Positions 51,672 to 61,186 are shown, numbered from the stretch's first letter. The stretch: 64,000 bases of DNA from Spirochaetaceae bacterium (GCA_017614995.1 JAGAAX010000005.1:1-64000); one strand, 5' to 3'. Notes: generated by a model from the sequence alone, not told the origin. A program made the numbers and translations.

Positions 51672-52694
51672 TTGAGAAAAATCAACGCTGCTGTATTAAT
51701 TGTTTGTCTTGTTTTAAGTTTTTGTGCCTGTTCCGGCTCGCCCTCAGGTGTTAGTGTTTTAACGGGAGATTTTGACACACCTGTTCTGCAAACTTTGAAA
51801 TGCGAAAGTTCAAGGTGCATATCTTTGGTGTTTTCAGAGAATGTTACAGGCACTTCTCTTGAAGTAGGTAAGGCTGAGAATATGCAGATAGAAAATGCGC
51901 TTATGTGTTCTTTGAGCGAAAAAATCGATGCTGAATATTCTGTAAACAATTCAAAGGAACTTGAAATCCGGTTTTTGATTCCGACACAGACCGGCTGCAC
52001 TTATATAGTGCGCGGAACTGTAAAAGACGCAAACAATAATTCGCTTACTTTTGCTTCTCTGTTTACGGGCTACAATGACAACGTGCCTGAACTTATTTTG
52101 AGTGAAGTTCAGACAAAATATTCCAACCCGAAAGCTGAATTTGTGGAAGTTTATGCAAAAACCGGCGGAAACCTTTCGGGCGTGTGCATTTTCTCGGCAA
52201 AAGACGGCGCAAAAGGGCGTTATACTTTTCCGTCTGTAGAAGTTAGCGCAGGCGAGTATATAGTTGTGCATTTTAGAAACACAGAAGCAGGCATTGTAAA
52301 TGAGACCGGTGCAGAGCTGAACCTTTCAGGCGGAGCGTATTCAAGCAGTTCAAGGGATTTGTGGCTTGAAAACACAGGCGCAAGAATCGGCGACAAAACA
52401 GATGTTATTCTTCTTGAAAAAACAGCGGACGGCGAAGTTATAGACGCTGTTGCTTTTGCAGAATCTTCGCTTGAGGACTGGCCAAAAGAGATTTATAAAG
52501 AGACTTTGGAACGTGCTGTAAAAGCAGGCTTGTGGCCGGGTTCTTCTATAAAAGATGCCGCTATTGGAGACAAACTTTCTGCAACAAGAACAATCTCGCG
52601 GCAGAACAATTCTGTGCCGGCTGACAAAGATACATGGCTTGTAACGGCTACAAATACAGCGTCGCCCGGTATGCCGAATTCAGACAAAATCTAG
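51672..52694 (+). CDS. lamin-tail-domain lipoprotein
   Basis: This 340-residue protein starts at a TTG with GGAGG 7 bases upstream. The signal MRKINAAVLIVCLVLSF ends in a lipobox with Cys near 18-20, so it is probably lipidated. Residues about 25-140 form a bacterial Ig-like strand region. An LTD (lamin tail domain) follows (ELILSEVQTKYSNPKAEFVEVYA; GVCIFSAKDGAKGRYTFPS). LTDs are adhesion or binding modules on secreted bacterial proteins. It converges on the PHP gene with a 14-base gap. A terminator stands between its promoter region and start. Confidence 0.85.
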   Translation: MRKINAAVLIVCLVLSFCACSGSPSGVSVLTGDFDTPVLQTLKCESSRCISLVFSENVTGTSLEVGKAENMQIENALMCSLSEKIDAEYSVNNSKELEIRFLIPTQTGCTYIVRGTVKDANNNSLTFASLFTGYNDNVPELILSEVQTKYSNPKAEFVEVYAKTGGNLSGVCIFSAKDGAKGRYTFPSVEVSAGEYIVVHFRNTEAGIVNETGAELNLSGGAYSSSSRDLWLENTGARIGDKTDVILLEKTADGEVIDAVAFAESSLEDWPKEIYKETLERAVKAGLWPGSSIKDAAIGDKLSATRTISRQNNSVPADKDTWLVTATNTASPGMPNSDKI

Positions 52695-52708
52695 CGCAGG
52701 CGGCGCTT

Positions 52709-53398
52709 CTAGTAAAGCTTTGGCGGAAGCGGTGCAAAGCCTTCTCCTGATTTGACTCTTGAAACATAGTCCTGAACCGTTTCAAGTTTTTCCTCAAAGG
52801 CTACACCGCCAAGACAATGCAGATTGTTTACGTTGTGCATATCAGAACCGCTTGTGCCCGGAAGTCTGTGCAGGGCGGCATATTCCAGCGCTTCATCGTT
52901 TTCAGATGGCGCGTTTGCCGCGTTATAGACTTCCACAGCATGAACATCATCAGGATAAAGATTTATTGATTTTATGTAGCTTCTTTTTCTGTATGGATGG
53001 GCCTGAACGACCAAGCCGCCCGCATTGTCAATCAGCTTAAAAAGCTGTGAATGAGACAGGCGCATTATCTCAGGGTGGGCAATAAGCCATTGCTTTGTTA
53101 TGCCGTAAATCAGATATTCGTCGCCTGAAAAATTGTATTCAAAACCAAAAAAAACTGAAAAATCTGAACCTTCGGCTTCTTCTTTTGCATGTTCATAACC
53201 AAGGCAGAAAGCTTCAACTTTATCTTTCCAGCAAAGGTCGTCATTTATGGCGCAGTTTCCGTTAAAAAAATGGTCTGTAACAAATATGCCCGAATACCCG
53301 ATTTTTTTGTAAGCTCTGACAGCTTCTGCGCCTGTTGTTACGCCGCATGCGCTGCCTTCTGATGTATGTAAATGTGTTTCATAAATGTATTGTTTCAT
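52709..53398 (-). CDS. PHP-domain metal-dependent phosphoesterase
   Basis: This 229-residue protein has the PHP motifs that build a multi-metal phosphatase site: ETHLHTSEGSACG (motif I, two His), FVTDHFFNGNC (II), GFEYNF and VVQAHPYRKRS (III), and GTSGSDMHN with a late Asp/His (IV). The family includes histidinol phosphatases and RNase-AM-like nucleases. No ribosome site of any strength precedes the ATG. It lies convergent to the LTD lipoprotein, and a terminator separates it from the coiled-coil gene. Substrate unknown. Confidence 0.85.
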   Translation of the reverse strand: MKQYIYETHLHTSEGSACGVTTGAEAVRAYKKIGYSGIFVTDHFFNGNCAINDDLCWKDKVEAFCLGYEHAKEEAEGSDFSVFFGFEYNFSGDEYLIYGITKQWLIAHPEIMRLSHSQLFKLIDNAGGLVVQAHPYRKRSYIKSINLYPDDVHAVEVYNAANAPSENDEALEYAALHRLPGTSGSDMHNVNNLHCLGGVAFEEKLETVQDYVSRVKSGEGFAPLPPKLY

Positions 53399-53422
53399 AG
53401 AAGTATGTTGAATAATACAAAA

Positions 53423-53475
53423 AAAATTGAGTTAGTTCAATTGAGGTCTGTACCTTTTGAAGCTAACTCAATTTT
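53423..53475. terminator. stem-loop between coiled-coil and PHP genes
   Basis: AAATTGAGTTAG at about 53424-53435 and CTAACTCAATTT at 53463-53474 form a 12-bp stem with a long loop, flanked by an A-run on the left. On the minus strand it is a terminator for the coiled-coil gene. Confidence 0.75.
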
Positions 53476-53493
53476 CAAAGACTTAGCGCAGCT

Positions 53494-54735
53494 TTATGAT
53501 TTTTTAGAAGTCTTTTTGGAAGCTGCTTTTTTTGCTGTCTGTGTGTTTTCTGGTTCAGGCTCTTTGTCTTTAAGCATTTTAACCGAAGCACCTTCTTCTG
53601 TTTCAAGCTGTGTGCGTTTGCCGATGATTACTTCACGCGCGGCGTGTGCGGCTGCAATCTGCTCTGCAATAACAGAAGCATTCTCTTCAAGGTTTGCAAT
53701 CTGGTCGCGGATTTCTTCTGCGCTTTTTTCCAGCGAGGCAATCTTTTTGTCTGCGTCAGACAAAGCGGTGTTAAGCTGCATTATGTCTATGCGTCTGTTT
53801 ATTGAAACAAGTTCGGTGCGCTCTTTTTCAATTGAAGCAATCTCTTCTGCGCCGATGCCTTCACATTCAAGAATTTTCTCGCCGTCTTTTGTGCAGTAGC
53901 GGCTTACATAAGAGCGGCCTGCTGTGCGGCAAAGCTCGTCCTGGTTAAGCTCAATCTGGCTTATTTCTGAATTAATCTGCGCAATACGTTTTTTGCCTGA
54001 AAATTCAGAAGCTTCAAGCTGAACAAGTGACTGTTTTGTTACTTCTGCGTCGTCGGCGTTTTCAAGAAGCTGATTTTTTATGCCGTCAAGTTCCTTGTAT
54101 TCTTCAAGGCAGGCTTCAAAAGCATTCTGAACTTCAGATGAAACATTAGTACCGCTCAAAGCGTTTTCGCCTGTTTCAACAACAGTGCGTGCACCGGAAA
54201 TAAAAACCTGCTCTTTTTTGCGCTGCTGAACCATTGCAGAATTTCTTAAAGAAGAAAGCTTAAACTGCATTGCAAGTTTCTGCAAAAAAGACGCTGTTTC
54301 AAGCGAGGTTTCGATTTCTTTTACTTTCTGGTTATAGCCGTCCTCTAAAGACTCTAAGCGCTCGGCTTCTGCAAAATGAATTTTGAATTCTTCAGGCAGA
54401 GAATCATTCCGGTTTTTGTAGAGAATCCTTCCGAGTTCCAATAATTTTGCATTTATCAATTCTTCTTTTGAAGACAAACTTGTTTGAAGATTGCGTGCTT
54501 TTGTCTCCAGTTCTTTCTGTTTATTTACAAGATCTTCTATTTCAGCAATATTCCGTAAAAGCTGCTGTTTTGTTCCTGCCGCGGCGGCATAATCTACTGA
54601 AAGCTGCTGTTCAACCATCGGTGCTGAAGCTTGGAGCACTTGGCGACCCACAGAAATTTCAAGCTGATCAATATGAGAGAGCAAAGACTTTTTCTTTGAT
54701 TCCAAAGCTGATACTGTTTTTCCCTGTGTGTTCAT
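53494..54735 (-). CDS. hypothetical coiled-coil protein
   Basis: This 413-residue protein is almost entirely charged heptad-rich helix (for example LLRNIAEIEDLVNKQKELETK, and IEKERTELVSINRRIDIMQL near 300). It has no signal peptide or membrane segment and a Lys/Thr/Ser-rich tail (KKAASKKTSKKS). One pair of cysteines (RYCTKDGEKILECEG) lies near 280-295. It is a cytoplasmic filament- or scaffold-like protein; I do not recognise its family. GGAGGA precedes the ATG. Confidence 0.75.
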   Translation of the reverse strand: MNTQGKTVSALESKKKSLLSHIDQLEISVGRQVLQASAPMVEQQLSVDYAAAAGTKQQLLRNIAEIEDLVNKQKELETKARNLQTSLSSKEELINAKLLELGRILYKNRNDSLPEEFKIHFAEAERLESLEDGYNQKVKEIETSLETASFLQKLAMQFKLSSLRNSAMVQQRKKEQVFISGARTVVETGENALSGTNVSSEVQNAFEACLEEYKELDGIKNQLLENADDAEVTKQSLVQLEASEFSGKKRIAQINSEISQIELNQDELCRTAGRSYVSRYCTKDGEKILECEGIGAEEIASIEKERTELVSINRRIDIMQLNTALSDADKKIASLEKSAEEIRDQIANLEENASVIAEQIAAAHAAREVIIGKRTQLETEEGASVKMLKDKEPEPENTQTAKKAASKKTSKKS

Positions 54736-54894
54736 TTTGTTCCTCCATAATAAACAACTATAAGGCGTTTTTTTTGAGCTTGCAAGTGTGGACTTTTCAA
54801 TTTTCCTGTTATTTCATACTATGAATTTGTCTATAAAATTTTAAATCGTCAAGGTTGTTTTTTATTCAGTATTTTGGCATGTCTGTTACGCTGA

Positions 54895-54923
54895 TTGTCT
54901 TAAAGCTTATTTTCCACTATTAT
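54895..54923 (+). promoter_or_regulatory. promoter for hisS
   Basis: TTGTCT (54895-54900) and TATTAT (54918-54923) with 17-base spacing lie about 65 bases before the hisS ATG. The rest of the 250-bp gap shows no gene or T-box-like element that I can recognise. Confidence 0.45.
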
Positions 54924-54988
54924 AATCAAAAATAAGATTGCAGGGCTCTGACAGGCAGCAGCAGTGCAATTAAGCTACAGAGGTTTTT

Positions 54989-56248
54989 ATGAAAACAAAT
55001 GCTTTAAAAGGCATGAAAGATATTTTACCGGCAGAACAGAAACTGCGGGATTACGTTCAGGGCAAGATTCTTGAAACTTATAGAGCAAGCGGCTTTGAGC
55101 GCATTTCTACGCCGATGCTTGAAGATGCGGAAAATCTTGACAAGAGCGACGGCGGCGACAATCTTAATTTGATTTTCAAAGTGCTTAAGCGCGGCGACAA
55201 ACTGGACGCTGCCCTTGCCGCAACTCCAGTTGATGAAAAGGCTCTTTCTGACATGGGCCTCCGCTATGATTTGACGCTTCCGCTTTCACGCTTTTTTGCG
55301 GCAAACCGCAACGAGCTTCAGTTTCCGTTCAAGGTAATTCAGACAGACCGCGTTTTCCGCGCAGAGCGTCCGCAGAAGGGCAGAAGCCGCGAGTTTGTTC
55401 AGTGCGATATTGATATTCTCGGCGACAGCTCTTGCAATGCCGAAGTTGAGCTTATTGACGTTACAGCCCGCGCGCTTTTGAACATAGGCTTTGAGGATTT
55501 CACAATCAACATCAATGACCGCCGCATTTTGCGCAATATGCTTGAGAACATGGGCTTTGCGCCTGACTCTCTCGACTCAGTCTGCATCACTTTTGACAAG
55601 ATGGACAAAATCGGTGCAGCCGGGATCGAAGCCGAGCTCCGCGAAAAGCAGATGCCGGAAGGTGCAGTTAAATCTCTGGTAGATTTTATCGCAAAAAGCG
55701 ATGCTGCAAACGGCGGCGCAAAAATCACGCTTGATGAAGTTGCTTCAAAATGTGCAGATGCTTCAATTGCTGACGACCTTAAATACATTATTTCTACTGT
55801 AGAAAAGGTTGCCGCCGGAAAATACAAGATTTCTTATACACCGAATCTTGTCCGCGGTCAGGGCTATTACACAGGCGTTGTTTTTGAAATTGCAAGTCCT
55901 AAGTTCTCCGGCGCGGTTGGCGGCGGCGGACGCTATGACAATATGATTGGCAAATTTATTGGCCAGCAGATTCCTGCGGTTGGCTTTTCAATCGGTTTTG
56001 AGCGCATTTGTTCTATTCTTCTTGATTCGGGCTATAAGATTCCGGGCGAGAAAGAAAAATGTGCACTGCTTTATGATGATGCGGTCGAATTCCCTGTTGT
56101 ACTTGCTGAAGCTGAAAAGCTCCGCGCTGAGTTCAGCGTTGCTATAATTAAAAAGGCAAAGAAGCCCGGTCCTCAGTATGACATGCTTGAAAAGCAGGGC
56201 TATACAAAATTTGCAACATTCAAAGACGGCACAGTCAGCATAAAGTAA
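54989..56248 (+). CDS. hisS: histidine--tRNA ligase
   Basis: This 419-residue class II synthetase charges tRNA-His. It starts with LKGMKDILPAEQKLRDYVQ. Motif 2 is VIQTDRVFRAERPQKGRSREFVQCDIDI. The histidine-specific loops are LVRGQGYYTGVVFEI (HisA/HisB-type motif) and GGRYDNMIGKFIGQQIPAVG, then SIGFERI. The C-terminal anticodon-binding domain runs from about 330. GAGG precedes the ATG. Length is normal for bacterial HisRS. Confidence 0.95.
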   Translation: MKTNALKGMKDILPAEQKLRDYVQGKILETYRASGFERISTPMLEDAENLDKSDGGDNLNLIFKVLKRGDKLDAALAATPVDEKALSDMGLRYDLTLPLSRFFAANRNELQFPFKVIQTDRVFRAERPQKGRSREFVQCDIDILGDSSCNAEVELIDVTARALLNIGFEDFTININDRRILRNMLENMGFAPDSLDSVCITFDKMDKIGAAGIEAELREKQMPEGAVKSLVDFIAKSDAANGGAKITLDEVASKCADASIADDLKYIISTVEKVAAGKYKISYTPNLVRGQGYYTGVVFEIASPKFSGAVGGGGRYDNMIGKFIGQQIPAVGFSIGFERICSILLDSGYKIPGEKEKCALLYDDAVEFPVVLAEAEKLRAEFSVAIIKKAKKPGPQYDMLEKQGYTKFATFKDGTVSIK

Positions 56249-56351
56249 GACTGCCCGGTACATGCCGGATTAGTTCAGTTCATTTTGAGCTGTCCGGCAA
56301 ACCGGTTTTGTACAATTAAAAAACATTTCCGCGTCGAAAATCAAAAGTTTC

Positions 56352-56381
56352 TTGACAACTCAAAGAATTCAAACTTATCAT
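56352..56381 (+). promoter_or_regulatory. promoter for the EF-G-like gene
   Basis: TTGACA (56352-56357) and TATCAT (56376-56381) with 18-base spacing lie about 80 bases before the ATG at 56462. Confidence 0.5.
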
Positions 56382-56461
56382 TTCAGTATTGGGATTATGT
56401 AAAAAAGCCTGCGCTTTGGTCTCAAAAATAAAAATCATAAATTGCCAAGAGAGGGGTTTTC

Positions 56462-58552
56462 ATGGATTTTACAACGGAAATGGTACGAAATGTTGCTATC
56501 GCTGGTCATGGTCAGACAGGAAAGACAACTTTGTTTGAACAGCTGCTCTTTGTTGGTGGTGTAATCGCAAAGCCGGAAACAGTTGTTTCGGGCAAAACTG
56601 TAAGTGATTATACCCCGGAAGAAATTGAGCACAAAATTTCTATATATTCATCTCTTGCTCATGTTACATGGAAAGATATAAACATAAACTTTTGGGATAC
56701 ACCGGGTTCGTCAGACTTTGTAGGCGAAGTTATTTCGGCATTCAGGTCTAGCGAAATGGCGCTTGTGCTTGTTGACGGCCGTTCAAGCGCCCAGATTGAG
56801 ACAATCAAATTGTGGCGCGACCTCGACAGACGTTCTAAGCCCCGTATGGTTTTTATCAACCGCTGTGATGACGAGCGCACTGACGTTGCCGCTGTTACTA
56901 AAGACATACACGACAAATTCAATGTACAGACTTGTCCGCTTACAATTCCGATGAACAGCGGTGCCGGTTTTGCCGGAGTTATCGATGTTCTGAAAGGCAA
57001 GGCTTATCCGCTTGCTGCTGACGGAACACTCGAAAAAGCTGTTGAAATCCCTGCTGAATTTAAAGAAGCTTATGAGTCTGCACGCGGTATTCTTGCCGGT
57101 GCTGCGGCTGAAGGTGACGATGACCTGCTTATCAAATTTATTGATGACGGCGAACTTACAGACGAAGAAATTGTAAAAGGCTTAAAGATTGCCTTTGAGA
57201 ACAACCGCATTGTTCCGATTTTCTGCGGTGACAGCATTAAAAATTCAGGTTTGACCGCTGTTTTCGATTTTATCACTGAAATTGCGCCGTCTCCTGCCGG
57301 AAGACTTGAAACTGCAAAGAACGCCGACGGTTCAGATGCAACTGTAAAAATTGCGGGAGACCTTCCGCTTTCAGCTCTTGTCGTCAAGACTTCAAGCGAC
57401 CAGTTCTCGGGACGCCTTTCTTATATCAAGATTGTTACAGGCTCTCTGGCTTCTGATACTGAAATCTTCAATGTCAACGAAGGACGCAAAGAAAAAATCG
57501 GAAAGATTTTCCGCTGCATAGGAAAGAAGCTTGAAGAAGTAAAGACTTTGAATGCCGGTGACATCGGTATTGCAACAAAATTGAGCATTACAAAGACGAG
57601 CGACACTCTTGCCGCTTCGGCAGATGCCTTGAAGTTTAACCGCTTGAGACACCCTGAGCCTGTATACTCAATGGCTGTTTCTGCAAACGACAAAAAAGAA
57701 GAAGACAAGATGAGCGAATTCCTTGCGCGCTATGCTGAGGAAGACAGAACTTTGTCTTATAAGTACAATGCCGAAACAAAGCAGAACGTGCTTTCTGGCA
57801 TGGGTGAGCTTCACATTTCTATTCTGCTTAAAAAGGTTCAGGCTCAGACCAAGATTAACATTCAGACTGCTGTTCCGCGCATTGCTTACCGCGAGACAAT
57901 TCAGCGCAAGGCACAGGCTGAATATACGCATAAAAAGCAGTCTGGCGGTCATGGTCAGTATGCGCGCGTTGTTCTTTCTATAGAAAGCCTGCCGCGCGGC
58001 GAGAATTACAAGTTTACCAACGCTGTTTTCGGCGGTGCTATTTCTAAGGGCTATATTCCGGGTGTTGAGAAGGGCGTACACGAAGCAATGGAATGCGGCG
58101 TTCTTGCAGGTTATCCTGTTGTAGATGTTGCGGTTACTGTTCTCGACGGAAAGGAACACCCTGTAGATTCTTCTGAAATGGCGTTCAAGATTGCTTCGCG
58201 CAACGCTTTCAAAGACGCTATGCGCAATGCAGGCCCGATTCTGCTTGAGCCTATAATGAACATCACTGTTTTGGTCGAGTCAAAATATTTGGGCGACATC
58301 ATGTCTGATATGTCGGGCAAGCGCGGCAGAATTTTGGGTCAGACCCCGATTGGCGGCGGCATCGAAGAAATCCGCGCACAGGCACCGCAGGCTGAGTTGC
58401 TGAAATACGCGATTGACCTCCGTTCATTGACAAGCGGTACTGGCAGCTTTGAAACTTCATTCGACCATTATGATCCTATATCTGGTAAGATTGCTGACGA
58501 AGTCATCAAGGCTTCTAAAGAATTTATCAATATGAATCAGTCTGAAGATTAA
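56462..58552 (+). CDS. elongation factor G-like GTPase (EF-G2 type)
   Basis: This 696-residue protein has the five-domain EF-G layout. G1 is GHGQTGKTT at 15-23, G3 DTPGSSDF at 79-86, and G4 NRCD at 133-136 instead of NKxD. Domain IV contains GHGQYARV, and the end has SGTGSFETSFDHYDPI. The switch-II His that follows DTPG in EF-Tu/EF-G is Ser83 here, so GTP hydrolysis may differ. Such variants (EF-G2/FusA2 type) are known beside the standard EF-G. A ribosome site GAGAGG precedes the ATG, and a strong terminator follows. Confidence 0.88.
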   Translation: MDFTTEMVRNVAIAGHGQTGKTTLFEQLLFVGGVIAKPETVVSGKTVSDYTPEEIEHKISIYSSLAHVTWKDININFWDTPGSSDFVGEVISAFRSSEMALVLVDGRSSAQIETIKLWRDLDRRSKPRMVFINRCDDERTDVAAVTKDIHDKFNVQTCPLTIPMNSGAGFAGVIDVLKGKAYPLAADGTLEKAVEIPAEFKEAYESARGILAGAAAEGDDDLLIKFIDDGELTDEEIVKGLKIAFENNRIVPIFCGDSIKNSGLTAVFDFITEIAPSPAGRLETAKNADGSDATVKIAGDLPLSALVVKTSSDQFSGRLSYIKIVTGSLASDTEIFNVNEGRKEKIGKIFRCIGKKLEEVKTLNAGDIGIATKLSITKTSDTLAASADALKFNRLRHPEPVYSMAVSANDKKEEDKMSEFLARYAEEDRTLSYKYNAETKQNVLSGMGELHISILLKKVQAQTKINIQTAVPRIAYRETIQRKAQAEYTHKKQSGGHGQYARVVLSIESLPRGENYKFTNAVFGGAISKGYIPGVEKGVHEAMECGVLAGYPVVDVAVTVLDGKEHPVDSSEMAFKIASRNAFKDAMRNAGPILLEPIMNITVLVESKYLGDIMSDMSGKRGRILGQTPIGGGIEEIRAQAPQAELLKYAIDLRSLTSGTGSFETSFDHYDPISGKIADEVIKASKEFINMNQSED

Positions 58553-58574
58553 TTTTTCAGCTGCTGATTTATGG

Positions 58575-58618
58575 CTGACACTGAATAATCCGGCAGCGGA
58601 TTGTTCAGTGTTTTTTTA
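58575..58618 (+). terminator. intrinsic terminator after the EF-G-like gene
   Basis: ACACTGAATAATCCG pairs with CGGATTGTTCAGTGT (one G-T pair) across a 4-base loop and is followed by seven T. Confidence 0.92.
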
Positions 58619-58709
58619 TCTTTCTTCATTTTATTGAATTTTTTACCGATAAATTAGAGAAATCTTTTTACATGGAGTAAACATTTTACTGTTTTTTCTG
58701 TGTGTAGGG

Positions 58710-58745
58710 TTGAAAATTTACTGTCCTGTGATATACTATAGGACA
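58710..58745 (+). promoter_or_regulatory. promoter with inverted-repeat operator over the -10 box
   Basis: TTGAAA (58710-58715) and TATACT (58732-58737), 16 bases apart, form a good promoter for the LysM lipoprotein. TGTCCT (58722-58727) and AGGACA (58740-58745) make a 6-bp inverted repeat centred on the -10 box, suggesting a repressor site. Confidence 0.5.
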
Positions 58746-58785
58746 AATACATCGGCAATAATGCCGGAATCTTGTGGAGACTGAA

Positions 58786-60285
58786 ATGAAAAAAATATTA
58801 CCCAAGGTACTTGCAGTTCTGTTGATAGCTGCACTGGTTTCATGTGCATCTGGAAAGAAATCAACTGCAAAAGAAGAAGAACCGTTGAATGTTAAGACAC
58901 AGGACAATAAGAAAGCTATTGCCCATGATGCAGACGCTCCTGTTATTGAACCGGAAGAAAATGTTGATGTTTCACCAACTTATATTGATTCCGGCGTTGA
59001 AAAAATCAATGAACCTGGAATGATGGTTGTTGATGAGACAAAAGGCTTGAGTGATTCTCTGACAACTGCTGACAAAGAGGTTCAGCTTCATCAAGTTGAT
59101 CCAAATGAGGGTGCTAACGAAGCAAAAATCAATGCAGAAGTTGACAAATGGCGCAAAACTCATAAAGCAATTCTTGACAAAGATGTAAACTCAATCACTT
59201 CAAGCGATTTGAGCGCAATCCAGAAAGCAATAAGCGATTATAACAACCTGAGTTCAGGTGCTAAATCAAAATTGCAGAAAGAATACAAAGATTTGCAGAA
59301 CAAGCTTGCTAAGGCAAAAGCACTTGCAGAAGAAGAAGCTAAGAAAGCCGCAGACGAAAAGTCAAAAGCAGCCGCTGAAGCAAAGGCTAAAGCTGATAAA
59401 GATGCCAAGAAAGCTGCTGACGACAGAGCTAAGGCAGAAGCAGAAGCTAAAAAAGCTTCTGACGCAAAAGTTGATGCAGAAGTTGCAAAATGGAAGCAGG
59501 CACACAACGCAATTCTTTCAAAGAATGCTAATTCTGTAACAGCTAATGACTTGCCGGCTATCCAGAAGGCAATCAACGATTATAACAATTTGAGCTCTGC
59601 AGCAAAGAACAAGCTTCAGAAAGAATACAAAGATTTGCAGAACAAGCTTTCTAAAGCAAAAGCTGATGAAGATGCAAAAGTTAATGCTGAAGTTGAAAAA
59701 TGGAAGCAGACACACAATGCAATTCTTTCAAAGAATGCTAACTCTATTACAGCTGATGATTTGTCAGCTATCCAGAAGGCAATCAACGATTATAACGGTT
59801 TGAGTGCTGCTGCTAAGAACAAGCTTCAGAAAGAATACAAAGATTTGCAGAACAAGCTTGCTAAGGCAAAATCTGGTGATTCAAAAGCTAAAGACGCAGG
59901 AAATACTCTTTCTGTTTCAGATAATGGCAATTCTTCAAAGATTGCAACAAATACACAGCCTCGCGGACACATTGTTCTTGACAATGCACAGTACTATACA
60001 GTACGCCGCGGCGACTGCCTGATTTTCATTGCAAAGCGTTTCTACGGCACAGAAAAGGGTAACTACTTCCCATTCATCATCGCCGGAACTGAAGAAAAGA
60101 TTGAAGATCCAGATGAAATTGAAGTTGGTCAGAAGTTGACAATTCCTGATTTGAAAGCTGCTGTTTCAACAGAAGAATCTAAGAATTATGTTAAACAGAC
60201 TTTCTATGATGTAGCTGACAAATATGAAGCTAAGGGAAAACCTGGCATGGCTGCTCAGCTTAGAGCAATTGCTGCTGGACTTTAA
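58786..60285 (+). CDS. repeat-containing LysM lipoprotein
   Basis: This 499-residue protein has a lipoprotein signal (MKKILPKVLAVLLIAALVSC; Cys20). Three related ~64-residue helical repeats (about 114-178, 227-290 and 297-362) share WKQTHNAILSKNANSIT, then AIQKAINDYNNLS and LQKEYKDLQNKL. An Ala/Lys-rich coiled-coil linker lies between repeats 1 and 2. The C-terminus (about 404-455: YTVRRGDCLIFIAKRFYG...VGQKLTIPDL) is a LysM-like peptidoglycan-binding domain. It probably tethers a membrane to the cell wall, with repeats acting as spacer or binding sites. The start is the ATG at 58786; GGAGA lies upstream. Confidence 0.9.
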   Translation: MKKILPKVLAVLLIAALVSCASGKKSTAKEEEPLNVKTQDNKKAIAHDADAPVIEPEENVDVSPTYIDSGVEKINEPGMMVVDETKGLSDSLTTADKEVQLHQVDPNEGANEAKINAEVDKWRKTHKAILDKDVNSITSSDLSAIQKAISDYNNLSSGAKSKLQKEYKDLQNKLAKAKALAEEEAKKAADEKSKAAAEAKAKADKDAKKAADDRAKAEAEAKKASDAKVDAEVAKWKQAHNAILSKNANSVTANDLPAIQKAINDYNNLSSAAKNKLQKEYKDLQNKLSKAKADEDAKVNAEVEKWKQTHNAILSKNANSITADDLSAIQKAINDYNGLSAAAKNKLQKEYKDLQNKLAKAKSGDSKAKDAGNTLSVSDNGNSSKIATNTQPRGHIVLDNAQYYTVRRGDCLIFIAKRFYGTEKGNYFPFIIAGTEEKIEDPDEIEVGQKLTIPDLKAAVSTEESKNYVKQTFYDVADKYEAKGKPGMAAQLRAIAAGL

Positions 60286-60317
60286 TTGTTAATCTGACAT
60301 TATTTTAACTGAATTTA

Positions 60318-60352
60318 AAAGGGATGTTCCTTAAAAGGGCATCCCTTTTTTT
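60318..60352 (+). terminator. intrinsic terminator after the LysM lipoprotein
   Basis: AAAAGGGATG pairs with CATCCCTTTT across a short loop and ends in a run of T. It separates the lipoprotein gene from deoD. Confidence 0.9.
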
Positions 60353-60387
60353 AAAATCCACAAATCTTATAAAGATAGGAGTCGATT

Positions 60388-61092
60388 ATGAGTACACCGC
60401 ATAACAACGCAAAACCTGGTGATATTGCTGAGGCTGTTTTGTTGCCGGGCGATCCAAAAAGGGCAGAGTACATAGCCAAAACTTATCTTGAGAATCCTGT
60501 ATGCTACAATCAGGTTCGCGGTATGCTTGGCTTTACTGGAACATATAAAGGCAAAAGAGTTTCTGTACAGGGCACTGGAATGGGGCAGCCTTCGCTCTCT
60601 ATTTATGTTACAGAGCTGTTCCGTTTCTATAATGTGCAGAAAGCTATACGCGTCGGTACATGCGGCTCTGTCAACAAAGATACGCCGGTTAGAAGCGTTA
60701 TTCTTGCTACGGCCGCATCAACAGATTCTGCGATTAATACACGCCGCTTCAATGGAATGCATTTTGCGCCTGCTGCTGATTTTGAACTTCTTAAGAGCGC
60801 TTATGATGTAGCAAAATCAAAAGATGTGATTTGCAAAGTTGGAACTGTTGTTTCATCTGATATTTTTTATGATGATGCACAGACTTGGAAGCTGTGGGCT
60901 GAATATGGCGTTTTAGGCATAGAAATGGAAGCAGCAGAGCTTTATACGCTGGCAGCAAAATACGGAAGAAAAGCTCTGGCTGTTTTAACAGTTTCTGACA
61001 ATATTGCAACAGGCGAGGAAACAAACGCTGAAGAGCGTCAGACTTCGTTTAACACAATGATGGAAATAGCATTGGAAGCGGCAATTGCATAG
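60388..61092 (+). CDS. deoD: purine nucleoside phosphorylase
   Basis: This 234-residue protein is a hexameric-type (DeoD) purine nucleoside phosphorylase, releasing purine bases and ribose-1-phosphate for salvage. [19 protein letters not shown] near residue 17, [18 protein letters not shown] near 68-85 (phosphate site), RVGTCGSV and [17 protein letters not shown] near 178 are the family signatures. [13 protein letters not shown] carries the catalytic Asp near 204. GGAG precedes the ATG. A hairpin 100 bases downstream may end the transcript. Confidence 0.96.
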   Translation: MSTPHNNAKPGDIAEAVLLPGDPKRAEYIAKTYLENPVCYNQVRGMLGFTGTYKGKRVSVQGTGMGQPSLSIYVTELFRFYNVQKAIRVGTCGSVNKDTPVRSVILATAASTDSAINTRRFNGMHFAPAADFELLKSAYDVAKSKDVICKVGTVVSSDIFYDDAQTWKLWAEYGVLGIEMEAAELYTLAAKYGRKALAVLTVSDNIATGEETNAEERQTSFNTMMEIALEAAIA

Positions 61093-61155
61093 GAACTTTT
61101 CCGATTTTACATTGTAGAAAAAATAGAGAAATTGCAGATATTTTGAAAAAAGCTC

Positions 61156-61186
61156 TTGATTTTTTTTTTGATGTATGTAATATTAT
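61156..61186 (+). promoter_or_regulatory. promoter for the nucleotidyltransferase gene
   Basis: TTGATT (61156-61161) and TAATAT (61178-61183), or the overlapping TATTAT (61181-61186), give 16-19 base spacing. Transcription would begin close to the stem-loop that starts at 61191. Confidence 0.4.

Noticed and set aside
54736-54988. T-box leader before hisS
   Set aside because: No conserved T-box sequence (TGGN-containing antiterminator) or terminator is visible before the ATG.
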